Shown here piece after piece: positions 25,301 through 37,489 of a DNA stretch of 64,000 nt. Numbering within the stretch: position 1 is the first letter of the stretch; each line of letters opens with the position of its first letter. A program made the position numbers and the translations under genes. The stretch spans positions 8,606,181-8,670,180 of the forward strand of contig OX424570.1 of NCBI GenBank assembly GCA_949152475.1, read 5' to 3'. The notes below the pieces were generated by a model that was not told the DNA's origin, did no database searches, and saw only the letters and a program-made list of their open reading frames with translations. The stretch comes from Terebella lapidaria. Taxonomy: Eukaryota; Annelida; Polychaeta; Terebellida; Terebellidae.

Positions 25301-26678
25301 TAACAAACGTACTATACACCATTGTGCAATAGAAACGATGCCCGACCAAATAGCTTATCCAAAGACACACTGGCGTCATCAGGAACAGACAGTGTGTTAA
25401 ATGTATTTGTTTCTACTGTACATCTAATGGAATTAGTATACAACTGCCCAACAACCTATGAAAATAATTTGGAAATCTGAAACAAACCCCATGGAATAGA
25501 TATATGACAAGTACATAAGTACCTAATCACAAGCCAGAAGGCTACTGAGTCGATGGTATCCTCGGGGACAGATTTAACGTCCGCCAGTGGTGACACCAAC
25601 TCAGTGGTATGAATGTAAGTATCAATCTATTACCACCAATACAGTCAGATTTTGATGATGCCAACAACAAAACGTAAAATACAGCATTGTGCAATAGAAA
25701 CAAAGCCCGATCAAATGGTTTATCCATGTCTAAACTGGTTTGACGTGTATGGACATCACAATGTCTAAACTTCACAATGCCCTTATATTCATATAACTTT
25801 ACAATCAGACGCACATTTGATTCATCCTGAATGCCAATAGATTATACTGCATGGTAACCTCCCAAGCTTTGATTGGTTGTTGATCCTGTAATGGTCAAAC
25901 TGTGTGGCTCAGTCAGCCAAAGATCATCAGTCAGTTACATTATAATGCGTAAATTTGCAAATCAAAAGCGAATACAAAGCATATAATCAAAAGGCTATTG
26001 AATAGATGGTATTACCCTAGATACCTGTATTCCTAGTTTTAAACCAATAGCTTTATTGTCTAATACAATTAAATCCATTTTGTCAAGATGTAATCATATT
26101 TTTTCAAGCTATGTTTCACATCCCCTACCAATAACCAGCACACAGTTATTGTAAATTCGAATCCATTCACAAATTTCTTGCTCCGAATAAGTGAATGTTC
26201 GATGTTCGAGTGTCTCGTATGCAACGAATAAGGTTTGATCTTTGAGATACTCACTCCAGAAGACGTCAGTCTGTACAGTAAACATCTTCAATTGGAAACT
26301 CATCCTTGGATATGAATGTGCACGGAGTTCGAAGAATCGAGTCAGAGATCGGGCGAGATTGCATTCCAGAATTTTGTGTCTTTGCCCTGCTCTTTTGTTT
26401 TCATGCACGAAATGGAATCTTGAAGTGATTTATTGTTTGCATATAGGCACATGGAGCACAGTTTGAATGGCATATTGTTACCATAATCCTGCACGGATTG
26501 CTCAACATTGTCTTCAACAAGCAGTCACAAGAAAAAATGAAATGCTGCGTTCTCTGTGATAATATCAAAATGAATGTTACAGTACGCGTTTTGAGAATTG
26601 TTTCATGTGTCTGTGCCAGGGCCCATTCTGGGTTCGCCCAATTTGAAAGTCAGCATTCCTACTAGCTCGGTTAGTGGG

Positions 26679-26755
26679 GTATCCCTTTAGCTCACTTGGT
26701 AGAGTGTTAGATTACTGTTTGTCGGGTCCTGGGTTCGAATCCCCTCTCGGGCGAG
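26679..26755 (+). repeat. tRNA-like (pol III type) segment in left LTR
   Basis: TTAGCTCACTTGGTAGAG resembles an A box and GGTTCGAATCC at 26732-26742 is a perfect B box, at tRNA-like spacing. The acceptor-stem halves do not pair as a functional tRNA needs, so I call it tRNA-derived and not a tRNA gene. A second copy lies in the right LTR at 26913-26990. Confidence 0.6.
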
Positions 26756-26912
26756 TGGTTAGATCCGAACCAAGCCTGCAAGATTGGCGTCCAATGTTGG
26801 ACTTGCCCAAATCTCGAGGACGAGATTTCCGAAGAGGGGGGAGTATGTGCCAGAGCCCATCCGGGGTTCGCCCAATTTGGTAGTCAGCAAACCTACTAGC
26901 TCAGCTAGGGTG

Positions 26913-26990
26913 GTATCCCTTTAGCTCACTTGGTAGAGTGCTGGAGTACTGTTTGACGGGTCCTGGGCTCGAATCTCCTCTCGGGCAAGT
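26913..26990 (+). repeat. tRNA-like (pol III type) segment in right LTR
   Basis: The same A-box segment as the left copy, with a slightly altered B box (GGCTCGAATCT, 26966-26976). It lies inside the second ~170-bp direct repeat. Confidence 0.55.
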
Positions 26991-29909
26991 GGAATTTTCC
27001 GAACCCTGCAACATGTCTAATGACGTACCGTAATTGTTCAAATTTTTATGGTACATACCTACAAAATCTCAACTGGATTCATGGCACATGATATTACACA
27101 AAAGATACTTGATATTTCTCAATATAAGGAGATAAATTATGTCCTGAACCAGCAACCGGAAGGACAAATCTGAAATGAATTTTATTATTGAATTTTACTA
27201 TTTATTATTTTTTACACATGATGCATGTTGATTTCTGGACTTCGTTGCTAGTCGCAACTGAAAGCGAATTGGGCAATGGTTGTGACAAGTCCGCATGTAG
27301 GCCCATATACTAGCAGGACAAGAATTGTGTTTAAGGCCAACTTTGTGGACTGTATAGCATAAACTGGGCAGACATCCCACGCCCTCAGGGCAAGGTTCCA
27401 TGTAGCGATTAGAACCCAAGACTTCTTGGTTTGCAGCCCGGAATGCTACAACTTAGCTACCGTGTCTCCTTATAATACAATATAAGAACCCATTGAGGCT
27501 CCATGCATATCTCAGAATCGGTATAGCCTGGTCAGCATGTTTAATTTTTGCAGACATATCAGAAGTTATGTGAAATAAAGCCAAACGAAAGTTTCTCTGT
27601 GATTCATCGCCATAGACAAGCATATCTGGCTATAAACTATGACGTATATTTTTGCTGAACCAGTATTTCAAATTTTATTTGATATCTTAGATATGATGCA
27701 TCATGGAGTGAGACATAAGTTATTCTAGACTCTTGGCCCTGTACAAAGATTTCTCAAGTAAATTTTCCTACCAAATCATGCTTTTTTTCAATCTCAAGCA
27801 GCTTTTTGCTGAGTCAGCATTATGTTTTATATGTCATGTCAAGTTATCTCCGGTCTTTGACGTCTAGTTTGCAAAGCTTTGACCACTAAATCACTGTCCG
27901 GTATACCACCGGATAAGTTGTGAATTCAACATTAATTAACTTTATAATTCCCGACTGTGACTGCTTGGAAGACTGAAATGGAAGACCTTGTGTGCCCGAT
28001 GAGAACCACATGCCTTTCTATTAGAAGAAAGGCATGTCACAGACAAATTACCCGTGTCTTCAATACTATAATACTAAAAAATGTTTCATCTGAACACAGA
28101 GTCTGATACATTTTCAACTTAACAACATTTTGTCTGCAAATACTATCGTAAACAAAGCATATTTGTCCTGTTTCTTACTGAGATCGATTATAATAAAATG
28201 TTTAAATGTCGACACTCCGCTTCGAAATTTGACGGTACGGAGACGTATTTAGGTTCCGTAAAAAAAAGGGGTGGGAGTGCAGCTTGAATCTGCGTTGGTT
28301 TCGCTTCAAGCTCTGACCATGCTGACGATGAGTAGAAATCACCCAAGGATGGCCGAGGTGGGAAGGACCTAGGACGTACCTTGTTAGTCTTCAAGGTGTC
28401 TTCTCTGTGCTCAGACATGGAGTTCCTGACTCCCACCGCCGAAGGAAACCTAAACGAAACGCATGACGGTTTAGGATGTTCCTTCTGGCCAGCAATCATT
28501 GATCTAGCGGTTCTTGCAACATATCTGCAGGCCACTCGTTAAGGAGAACTTTAAGGAGTCCATATTTTCTGGCCATGAAAGAAAACTCGTCCTCCGCTGC
28601 CGGGGGGTCCCATGGCCGAGACCTCGTCATTGTTCATCGGACATTGGTCATTGGTCTGACCAGCGCCGAAGGACCTGGCTGTGGGTCGTCCAACTCCGAT
28701 GCCCCAGTAAGGAGCAAGGAAGAATAAATCCGGGAGATTTTGGAGCCGGTTCTACCGCTTGTTTTACTATCATGGCCAAATTTTCCTCATGCAACACGTG
28801 ACGACGTTCGGCGTCGTTTGACAGTGAGAAGCCTCTTGGAGTACTGGAGAAAGGAGGGAACTGGTCCTTGAACTTCAGACCGAAACCTCGTCTGAGCGAT
28901 GAGACGACCCAGGAGCTGGCCCCCAGCCGCTGCGACTCTTACCAAAATAATTGGAGACGTGCGCCTACTGGCTGACCTATGGTCGGTGCCATGATGGAAC
29001 CAACCTCTGGGCCACCACAGTGCCCTGGAGGAGAATTCCGCCTAGGAACGGTGGGAATACATACCTTTGGCTTTTGATTCCCCTGCTGGTTTGGGGCTGG
29101 AGGGGCGGCCTCGTCCAGGATCGCCACGTCCACGGCAGGCGCCCCACGAAAGGGCAAGCCCGAGGCACGGCCCTTGTTCTTCCCGTTAGCCCCGCCAAAC
29201 TGGGATTGCTGAGGTTGAGGCTGCTGGGAGCGCTTCGTAGCCGCAGCTACCATCTTTGCCAGCTTTTCTGTCACTTGGGCTGACATCAAAGCTGCCTCAG
29301 AGAAGGACTTTTCTGTGGACTTCTTGTCACTGACTGCCTTGGCCTGTTGTAAAGACTCTGACAAGTCGGGCAGCAAGATCGACGTAGCCGGGCCTGACTC
29401 AGGAATGACCAAAGCGAGTCTGAGCTGATTGAGCAGTTAGTCATACATGTCAAAACAGACAGACTGGAGCAGAGCATCCCACCTCCAGAGCTCTGATTGA
29501 TTGATTGAATTTATTCAGTAAAATTTCAATGTATACAAAAAATTGTAAACATTAAAAAAATACAAGGATGACACAAGAAAGTGAAAAATTCACTTATTTC
29601 CGTTGTGGTCCTTAGATGTAAACAACCGATAGCAACAATGGGGATAAATGGAGGAATGACTAAGATATTACTACTAGTAGATAATATATTAAATGTGGAT
29701 ATTTATAATACTGGTTTGTAAATAATATACATGAAAATTGACATCGGTATGTAAAGAGATAAATATTATAAGTTGACAACAGTATGTAAAGACATAAATA
29801 TAGTAAAATGACAAACATGAGTATGACTAGAGAAAATTATAATAGAAACATGGATAGATAGGGATAACTAACAAGTGTATACAGGTACAAAATGACTAGA
29901 TATGACCGG

Positions 29910-32900
29910 TTAAAATGTAATGAAAGGGTTTAATTCCCATCGATGTATATTTTGAAATAAAAATGCTCGGACACTGGATTTAAAAGACGACCTACTTGAC
30001 AATGATTGTACTTGATGGGGTATACTATTCCATAATACAGCACCAGTATAAGCAAATGAAGACTGTCCAAAAGATTTAACTGAAGGAATAACCAAAGACA
30101 GGGGGCCAGAGCGGGTATTGTGGCGGGAAGAATTTATGTGAAAGAGAGAGGTTAGATAAGTGGGGGCTGTACCGTGTATGATATTGTGGATGTGATTTAG
30201 CTTGAGTTGTTGAACACGGGCTTCCACAGGCAACATTCGGACCTGCTCAAATTCGGTGAACCCTATGTGGGTTCTGGGTGGGGCGTTTAGGATATATCGA
30301 ACCACCCTGTTCTGGGTGGTCTGCAGACGATCCTTATATTTCTTGGTAAGACCAGAATACCAAGAGGCACTCGCATAGTCGAAATGACATTGGACCAGTG
30401 ATGAGATCAGCAGCTTTTTAGTTTTGATATCCAAACGTCTGGTCTGCCTATAGAGGAATTTGATTTTGGCGTTAGTTTTGCTGATGATCTTGTTGGCTAC
30501 AGAAGACCCAGATAGGGATTGGTCTAAGTCAACGCCTAGGTATTTGACACAGGTCTTACTGGTTAGGGTTTGACCATTACAGGTGACATTCAGAGACTCA
30601 ACATTATGGAGTCTACGCTTGGAGCCGAAAAGAATTGACTCTGTCTTCCCTAGGTGTAGTGAAAGTTTATTATCCACTAACCAGTCCCTAATGGACTGAA
30701 GTTCGGAAGACAGGCGACACTGAAGGTCCAGAGTGCTTTTGCCCGAAACCATAAGGGCAGAATCGTCTGCATAGAGTAATAATTTACACTTTACTGCCGC
30801 CGGCATGTCATTGACATAGATGAGAAATAGTACGGGTCCTAGGATTGACCCTTGTGGGACGCCGCAGATCACATTAGCAGGTGCCGATAGAATGTCCCCA
30901 ATACCGACACACTGCTGCCTTCCATATAGGTAGGCTCTGAACCAGTTTATAGCAGGCTTCTCAAGGCCGATTGCCTTTAATTTTTGAATGAGGATGTCAT
31001 GGTCCACAGTGTCAAAGGCTTTTTGAAGATCGAGAAGGACCATACCTGTGAAGTTGCCTTTGTCCTGTTCATGCTTGATATGATCAATGAGATGTATCAA
31101 GCATGTATCTGTGGAGTAGGAGGGTCTGAAGCCTGACTGGTGCTCATATAAGAGCTTGTGATCTGTGAGGTATTGATTGAGTTGCTCATAAACAGCTTTC
31201 TCAAAGATCTTGCTAACGACAGATAGAATCGAGACAGGCCGGTAGTTACCCGCTTCCACCCTACTGTTCTTCTTGTGGATGGGAGTGATTTTGGCATGTT
31301 TGAATTCAGATGGAATTGAACAGGTGGACAGGGACAAATTCAGAATATGTGTAATTGGGGTTGTTATGAACAAAGCACCATCTTTAAGAAATCTGGAGGG
31401 GATGTTATCAGAACCGGTGGCTTTGTTCGAATTTAGAGATTGAAGAACCTTAAGGACATAGTCTTCTGTGAAGTTATGGAAGTTGAATGTAGATGTTACA
31501 TGATTATAATACTTTAAAACCGAGTCCAAACCAAATTTACCAGTACATGCAGGTAGTTTTTGTAGTAATGAAGAGGCAATGGTACTGAAATAGTTGTTAA
31601 ATTTTTCGGCGACCTTGGGCTTATCGAAACTCATTTCACCATTGATTTTGAGACCAACATTGTTGTTATTTTTTTATTTATTTGTTGTGCCAAGGGTTTT
31701 TAACGTTTGCCAAAGCTTTTTGGGTTGGTTTCTATTTTCGTCCAGCTTGTTCTGTAAATACTCGGCTTTAGCGCTGGTTTTCTTGCGCTGTACGAGGTTA
31801 CGTAGACAGATGTATTTGTCATACCATTCAGAGCCTTTGCCTTTTCTGAACATTTTCAAGCAGTGATTGCGGTCATGAATAAGCTGGAGTACTTCCCCCG
31901 TAATCCATGGGGCTGTGTCTTGTTTAATACAGACTTCTTTTAGAGGGGCAATTTTGTCCAAAACATTTAGAAATGTAGTTTTAAATGATAGCCATGCCTC
32001 TTCAACATTAGACAAATCAGTGACACAACACCAGTCAATCTGTTCAAGCTCAGCCAACAGAGTATTTTCACTGTAATTCTTTAAAGATCTTGGTTTAACT
32101 TTGTTGTGACAGTTATGTGTTACTTTTTTTACTTTTCTAGTACAGAATATTAACATATGGTCACTAAGTCCTAGGTTAATTACACCACTTTGGCTGATTT
32201 TTTGAGAGTCTGATACAAATATTAGATCTATAATTGATGACGACCTGTCAGTTACTCTAGTTGGAACTTCAATCAATTGAGTCATGTCAAACAAGTTAGC
32301 GAACCTAGTACATTCCTTCTTGAGATGGTTTTCATTTGGTTTGACAGAAAAGTCCGAATTAAAATCCCCTAATATAATACATTCAAGTTCTGACATATAA
32401 GTTAGACTAGAACAAAACGAGGTTAACTGTTCATAGAAGTCAGAGTAGGTTGGAGGTCTGTAACAAATACCCACGAGGACTGGCTTGGTTTTGGGCAGGT
32501 AGAGCTCAAACCATGTTGATTCCAAGTCAGGAGGCTGTTCTTCGAGGGGGTTGAAAGCGATGTCCGAGCGGATGAACGCGCACACTCCACCTCCAGACCG
32601 GTTACGATCCTTTCGAAGAACTGTGTAGCCTGGAATGCTGATTTCAGAGTCATTAACGGAGTCATCAAGCCAGGTTTCTGTGATACCGATGACAGCGGCT
32701 CTGCATTTATCCGCGATGATGCGTAGTTCGTCCACCTTGGGCACCAAGCTGCGGCAGTTTAGGTAGACAAAGTGTAGGCCCTTCGATTTGAAGCAGTCAA
32801 ACTCCGACCATGGATCCTGTGCATCAGCATCTTGAGTAATGGGGCTCGGTGGGTTGACATCAGCAAAAGGGGACTCCGGGGGATCAGCAGTACACTTGGG

Positions 32901-33389
32901 ACAGGACCAGGGGTCGTCAGTCTGTGATATGTTGTTATACGTGTTGACGTCCATGTTGATGCACTTACAGTGCACCCACAGATCACAGACATCACAGAGC
33001 ACACCACGCTGGTTAGATCGGACTGGCTTGCTACACGAACTGCAGGGATACCTGACGGGGCCAGGGTTTGGGTGTGAGTCACCGGACAACAGGATCAGGA
33101 TCACTGTCAAGTAGAGAGCAGTGTTGACTCTTCGGCTGGTTTGTTTACATCTCGAGGCGACCTTGACCTTGCGGCCAGTCAAAGCGGCGTTAGCAACGAG
33201 TTGGGCGATCGGTAGCTTTGATGACCAGGATATCACTAGTGAAGCATCGAGTCTTACTTGAAATACATAACGTAGATCGTCTATGTAATCCTGAGAGTAG
33301 AATTCCTGCTTAACTTCGTTGATCGTTGGCAGAAACGACACAAAGAGGGCACTAATCGTGAGAGCTGTCAAAATTCCAACTCCCGCCAT
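29910..33389 (-). pseudogene. LINE polyprotein: PHD finger, AP endonuclease, reverse transcriptase (one in-frame stop)
   Basis: The first 571 residues (33389-31674) hold a hydrophobic N-terminus, a 2A-like NPGP at residues 108-111, a PHD-type zinc finger (Cys at 116 and 119 through CPKC at 163-166) and an apurinic-endonuclease domain with LNCRS, TETWL, GDFNSD and SDH motifs. A single TAA at 31674-31676 interrupts the frame. The same frame then continues without shift for the RT (31634-29910): SGFRPSYSTD, LLDLQKAFDTVDH, GVPQGSILGP, the catalytic YADD and a C-terminal extension. The enzymes nick DNA and copy the element RNA at the target. Apart from this stop every motif is intact, so the copy was lost recently. 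Confidence 0.85.
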
Positions 33390-33440
33390 TTTTGCTACCG
33401 GAAGTTCATCACATTTTTGCTACCGGAAGTTCATCACATG
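33385..33440. repeat. 25-bp direct repeat at LINE 5' end
   Basis: Two exact tandem copies of a 25-bp unit that begins TTTTTGCTACCGG and ends TTCATCACA lie just upstream of the LINE start codon. The first copy overlaps the start region. Tandem 5' units are common in LINE promoters. Confidence 0.7.
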
Positions 33441-34537
33441 AACTCGCTCTGAGACCCACAAGGCATGTGAGTCCAGTGACGCCCTATCTGCCACCCTGAG
33501 ACCGATGGATGTGCCCAACGAGATGAAGGCTTGGAGAACCTGCTTACCACACCACTGCAGGGATGACCTTGCCGCCATCAAAAACCAGTCGAGGGTAGAA
33601 TCAGCCGCCAAGCCCATCCACAAGGAGTGCTGCACCTGAGCCAATAAGTCCCACAGGACAGCTACCGACTTCGGCTCGGTGAAGAACTTGGCTTGTGGCA
33701 GCTGTTTCCCTAGCTGTGTGGCCTTAGATTCAAAGTCGGAAGATGAATAGGAAACCCCACAGACGGACGAGGACGAAAACTCCCTGGTCGAATGCCATAG
33801 CGTAGCGAATGCCCGCTGTCAGCAGGAAATGATACGAATCCCTCGATGGCCTAGATCGCTTGCACTGCCCACCAATCATGTACCTAGCTTCTTTCCAGGC
33901 GGTTCCTGGTGGAAATCCGTCGGCCACTCCGCCAGGAGAAGCTTGTGGACAAATTCCCTTTTTTCTGTCCAGGAAAGAGAATCGTCGTCTGAGGGCGGAG
34001 GTGCCATAGAAGACGAGTCATCATCTTCCCTTGATCCTGTGGCGGGACTTTACTAGATTTTCTCAGGAAATGTGCCAGCAGTTGAGCGATTTCCTGTCCT
34101 GCTTCGCTGACACACAGAATCCGAAGGTTCCACCCCCAGTGCAGCATGTAGCTCCTCCATCCTCGGAGGACGAAGATCAGCAAAATAATATATAAACATA
34201 TATACATGTGCATAACTCGATATTGGGACATCGTAGCCAAACGTACCATTAAATGTATTATTCAGGCCTCTTTGGTGATAAAATGACATTTCATAACACG
34301 TGCCCCTCAGTATAATTGTACATTTCATCAATAGCCAAAAATACACATTCTCATCGAGAAACTGATTTCACCTTCAATGTTTTGAATCACACATTCTCTG
34401 AAACGAAAAAAAATATTAATACGAGAATGGATTAATTTTGTAGATGTTGTCTGCAATATATTATATTTCTGAATGGTCACATCTGCTTATAAGCTTGTAC
34501 ACAAATCAATATTGGGACTTCGTGGACAGAGTTACCA

Positions 34538-34650
34538 TCACATGTATTATTCAGGCTTTATCAGAGATAAAATGACATTTATTACCGTATGTCCCTCAGT
34601 GTATTTGGAAATTCCGTGTCGCCCAAAAGCAATATCTTTTCACTTTAAGG
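34538..34650 (+). repeat. Conserved core of block R (unit B)
   Basis: Nearly identical to the cores in units A and C over about 110 bp. A 78-codon frame runs through it (34473-34709). The part MTFITVCPSVYLEIPCRP is shared with the other units; its ends are not. Confidence 0.5.
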
Positions 34651-37058
34651 CCACAAATGCGATTTGTCTGTGCACGATGGGCAGAATTCAAAGGTCAACC
34701 CTTGCCTAGAACTGTGTTTTGTGGTAGGAAAAGGGTTCGACGATTTACTCTGATAAAATTCGAGGCAAGAATTATATATTCCGCAATGAGAGTTCAGTAT
34801 TCCTCTTCGTTTGCGTAGCTGGGGTTAAATAAATAGTACATGGTTATGAATTTGAGAGCCCTTGGTAATAAAATATGATCTCTTTTTGTTCATTTTTTCA
34901 ACGGTGGCGTTGCTACTATATCGTAGTACATGTGAAATAATACATTGTTATGAACTATGATATGGTTTTAGTTACAGTGCATATGGTCTAGGAATCTATT
35001 GGGATGGTTTTGCATCCATCTGTCCATTGTCCTTATTCGTCATAGGGTCGAGTATTTTGATATTTCTAAAATAATTCAGGAAAGGGTTATTTTTGAAATT
35101 TCAAAACCCTAATAAAAACTTAACAGGGTTAATGATTGATGACTACGTAATAAAAAGACTTGCCCGATACCTTTCTTAATTGAGGTAATTTAACTTTGAT
35201 GCATAAAAGGTATTGGTTTTTCTTTAGGTGTGAGGGTTTCGATGTTCTTGAATCGCCTGTCTGTGCACGGTGACCATTTTGATTTTCCAACCAGTTGGGC
35301 GTGAAAAATACGTTTGATTTGAAACCATTGATATTTGTTGGAAACCATACGCTGTCAATATTTTTGCAATTGAAATTGTTATTTTTTACTTTTGCAGAAC
35401 CAGTGCCTCGCAAAGTAGTCACGAATAGCAGTTATTACATGTTGATAAATATGTACGATTCTTTGTAGAAAAAAACTGAACTTTGCACTCTGGTAGCAGA
35501 ATATCGGCTCACATTGCTGATGAACATGGATATAGGCCTAAGTGTTTCGTTTGGATTGTTTGGATTGGTTTTCGTCCATATATTTCGACTATATTTGCTG
35601 GCCTTGTACATTTTGTATTGTACAAAGATCACAAGTATTACCAAATGTTGAATGACTGGTGTTAAATGATCAGGAGATCAAAGATATGTTCTTGTGCGTA
35701 TCAGTTTAATTCTTCAAAAATTATACAATCAGCCCAGCCAAGCATCGTCAAGTAGTATCCAAAGTACAGAAAGTTACATGTGAAAATAACTCATGTTTCC
35801 ATATTCCATATGATTTAGTATACATATATAATATCTATGTATTATATGTATATATTGATCAAATACTGTGTATATGACACCAGCTGTGAATATTATGACT
35901 TTGTCATCTGCTCAATCTCGTAACTTCCAATATCTCTTTCAGATAACAAGCCTGTGACCACTCGCAATGTTGGCTTGAATATGAGCGAGTGTGGCACCGT
36001 GTATACTGACTGACGAATCCACTGATTGGATGTGTACATCAGAAAATTTGATCTCTTCTGTCATCCATCACATATAACTATCTGGAAAACCTACTTCGGG
36101 GAAACACATAAGTATGCAGGAAACATTATGAACATGAACATATAGAGTATATCGGCATGACATACAGAAAGTATTGCCAATGTTCACAACTTCAACTTGG
36201 TTTTCCTCTCTCCTATTGTCTGTGTTTGTTTATGCTTGTTTGTGCTTGATATAAGATTTATCTGACTTGTGGTATGAGGCACAGGAACGATATCGGGGTT
36301 TCGAGAAAAATTATTCCGGAGCGTTAGACACATTAGTGCATCGACATTCATTCTTGACATGATATTTCTGAAGCTCATGTTGTTTCCCATGGCTCGTTGA
36401 ACAAAATGTAGACCTTGTGTATATCTGTTTTGTTCGACAAGAGAACTGACTCATTCTTTTCTGAACAACTTGTATCTCGTGTATTACAACATGAGATACA
36501 AGAGTTCCCTATCATCAAACATTGCACTTTCTTATCTATTCTGTAAGTTGTTGGGCATTTGTGCATATGTGTGGAAAAGCTAGTGTTCCATCTGATATTC
36601 AACGGAAGCAGCCATAATTGACATGTTGTGTTCTCATGAAGAATGTGGTTTCGGGATTTCGCTATGTCGTAGTTTGTTACTTCTTTGAAGTGTCATTTTC
36701 ATGGTCATTTACAAAAATACTCGAAAGTATTGCTCTATTAACATCACCAGAAAGTCCAAGGTATGGATCTTCTTTTCTATTCATAAATGAAGTTAATCTT
36801 TGTAAATACCTTGTCCAAGGACGCAACATCATAAAAAAGAAACAATGGGACCAAAATCACAGCAACTAGTCATTCCACCACATCACCTTCTGGGTCATTT
36901 CCATGCTTCTTTCTCTCTCCAATCTGTCATAAAACCATCAACACCCCGGTGACACGAAGACCCTTATAAATCTCAGGCCGAATCACCATGGTTATTTATT
37001 TGTAATTCAGGTTGTTGTCCCGGCTTCGCTAACATTTATAACTGGTCTACTGCACAAC

Positions 37059-37065
37059 CACATGA
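37059..37065. repeat. Candidate target site duplication, left
   Basis: CACATGA immediately precedes the left TIR and is repeated immediately after the right TIR at 49094-49100. Block P in other units has only one such GATGATATAA-type word at this place, so the second copy probably arose at insertion. A 2-bp TA duplication with tips GGGAGTTC/GAACTCCC is the alternative. Confidence 0.55.
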
Positions 37066-37105
37066 TAGGGAGTTCAAGTCACGTGACGTAATTACGTGAA
37101 AATAC
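37066..37105 (+). repeat. Left terminal inverted repeat and subterminal palindromes
   Basis: The tip TAGGGAGTTCAAGTCA is followed by CACGTG and by the perfect palindrome ACGTAATTACGT. Such palindromes are plausible transposase or THAP binding sites; that role is inference. Confidence 0.8.
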
Positions 37106-37384
37106 CGATTTTGTTTTTTGTCAAGCAAACACACTGTGTTCAAACTGTAATTACTTCAGTATTTATCAACATATTCAAATAATAAAATTATCGTTGAAAT
37201 CAGTATTGTTTTCTCTTTCTTCTGGTGTTTAATTTGTGTGAATAGCTCAAACTGTTACTGTGCAAGGAATGTGTGAACTTCAAAGTACGGGGTCGAAGTC
37301 GTGACGTTTTGCGCTCGCTGGAATAAGCCTTTTCGAGCTTCGAAGTGCGCATGCGCGTGATAGACAGGAAATGTACACACGGGA

Positions 37385-37427
37385 GCAAAACAAACGCACA
37401 TGTTATTTTGACAGTCACTTGACATTC
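37385..37427 (+). promoter_or_regulatory. Shared promoter motif upstream of transposase
   Basis: GCAAAACAAACGCAC (37385-37399) followed by TTGACATTC (37419-37427) lies 63-105 bases upstream of the transposase ATG. The same 15-mer and 9-mer, in the same order and orientation relative to the gene, stand 5-40 bases upstream of the YqaJ gene ATG. A common activator is inferred. Confidence 0.65.
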
Positions 37428-37489
37428 GCTGTTTACAGTTGAGAGGTGTGATTATTTATCCGTATTGTGGCATCAGAAGTTCTATTGAC

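Larger units (their letters stand above)
26612..27013 (+). mobile_element. Miniature LTR retroelement (TRIM-like) with tRNA-like LTRs
   Basis: Two direct repeats of about 170 bp, 26612-26784 and 26846-27013, both start TGTGCCAG.GCCCAT and end near CCTGCAA. Between them are only about 60 bp: a TGGCGTCCAATG stretch right after the left repeat, where a primer-binding site belongs, and a purine run GAAGAGGGGGGAGTA right before the right repeat, where a polypurine tract belongs. No coding region exists. It is a fossil-type non-coding element that looks structurally whole. The two repeats differ at a moderate number of sites, so it is not very recent. A Gypsy-derived deletion product is an alternative. 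Confidence 0.6.
29497..33445 (-). mobile_element. CR1/L2-like LINE, near full length
   Basis: A 3.95-kb non-LTR retrotransposon on the minus strand with one long coding frame (33389-29910), a ~420-bp 3' UTR and a 3' tail of short repeats (TTCAATCAATCAATCA on the minus strand), typical of the CR1/L2 group, which end in microsatellites and not poly-A. A GCTCTGA pair (29490-29496 and 33446-33452) is the likely target duplication inside the DIRS relic. The 5' end has a 25-bp direct repeat. It is inserted in another element and has only one in-frame stop, so it is relatively young. Confidence 0.85.
28240..34190 (-). mobile_element. DIRS-type retroelement relic (two partial copies)
   Basis: A fossil on the minus strand. 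About 34190-33446 and 29496-28940 carry a gag-like region that is Ser/Asp-rich at its start and Gln/Pro-rich towards its end. It is followed by the start of a DIRS-type reverse transcriptase region (28940-28730), recognised by the PVGARLQLFW motif and a later PSPGFYS-like word. Then 28725-28240 holds a second gag-like copy in the same direction, alignable with the first half of the main copy. Both are broken, with several breaks each, and truncated. No tyrosine recombinase or terminal repeats are seen. A LINE has inserted into the gag-like region. The relic is old relative to the LINE. Confidence 0.6.
23130..37065 (+). repeat. Tandem segmental repeat, unit B
   Basis: Blocks run U (23140-23440), V (24090-24300), Q' (24480-24610), a stretch 24660-25990, S (26120-26510), W (27130-27830), U' (27950-28030), V (28165-28240), X (34200-34340), R (34490-34740), Q (35900-36110), P (36890-37065). 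After subtracting a miniature LTR element and the DIRS/LINE composite, about 7.5 kb of host repeat remains, similar to unit A. No host ORF is recognised in it. The 12-kb transposon begins exactly inside block P. Confidence 0.65.

Noticed and set aside
26679-26755. Genuine tRNA gene
   Set aside because: The boxes are good, but the acceptor stem does not pair, there is no clear anticodon arm, and the same sequence recurs in the second LTR.
28514-29283. Plus-strand ORFs of 95 and 110 codons
   Set aside because: They are antisense to the DIRS relic's gag-like region.
37439-37489. Upstream extension of the transposase to 37439
   Set aside because: It starts at TTG; the ATG at 37490 places the THAP Cys motif at the N-terminus as in other THAP proteins.
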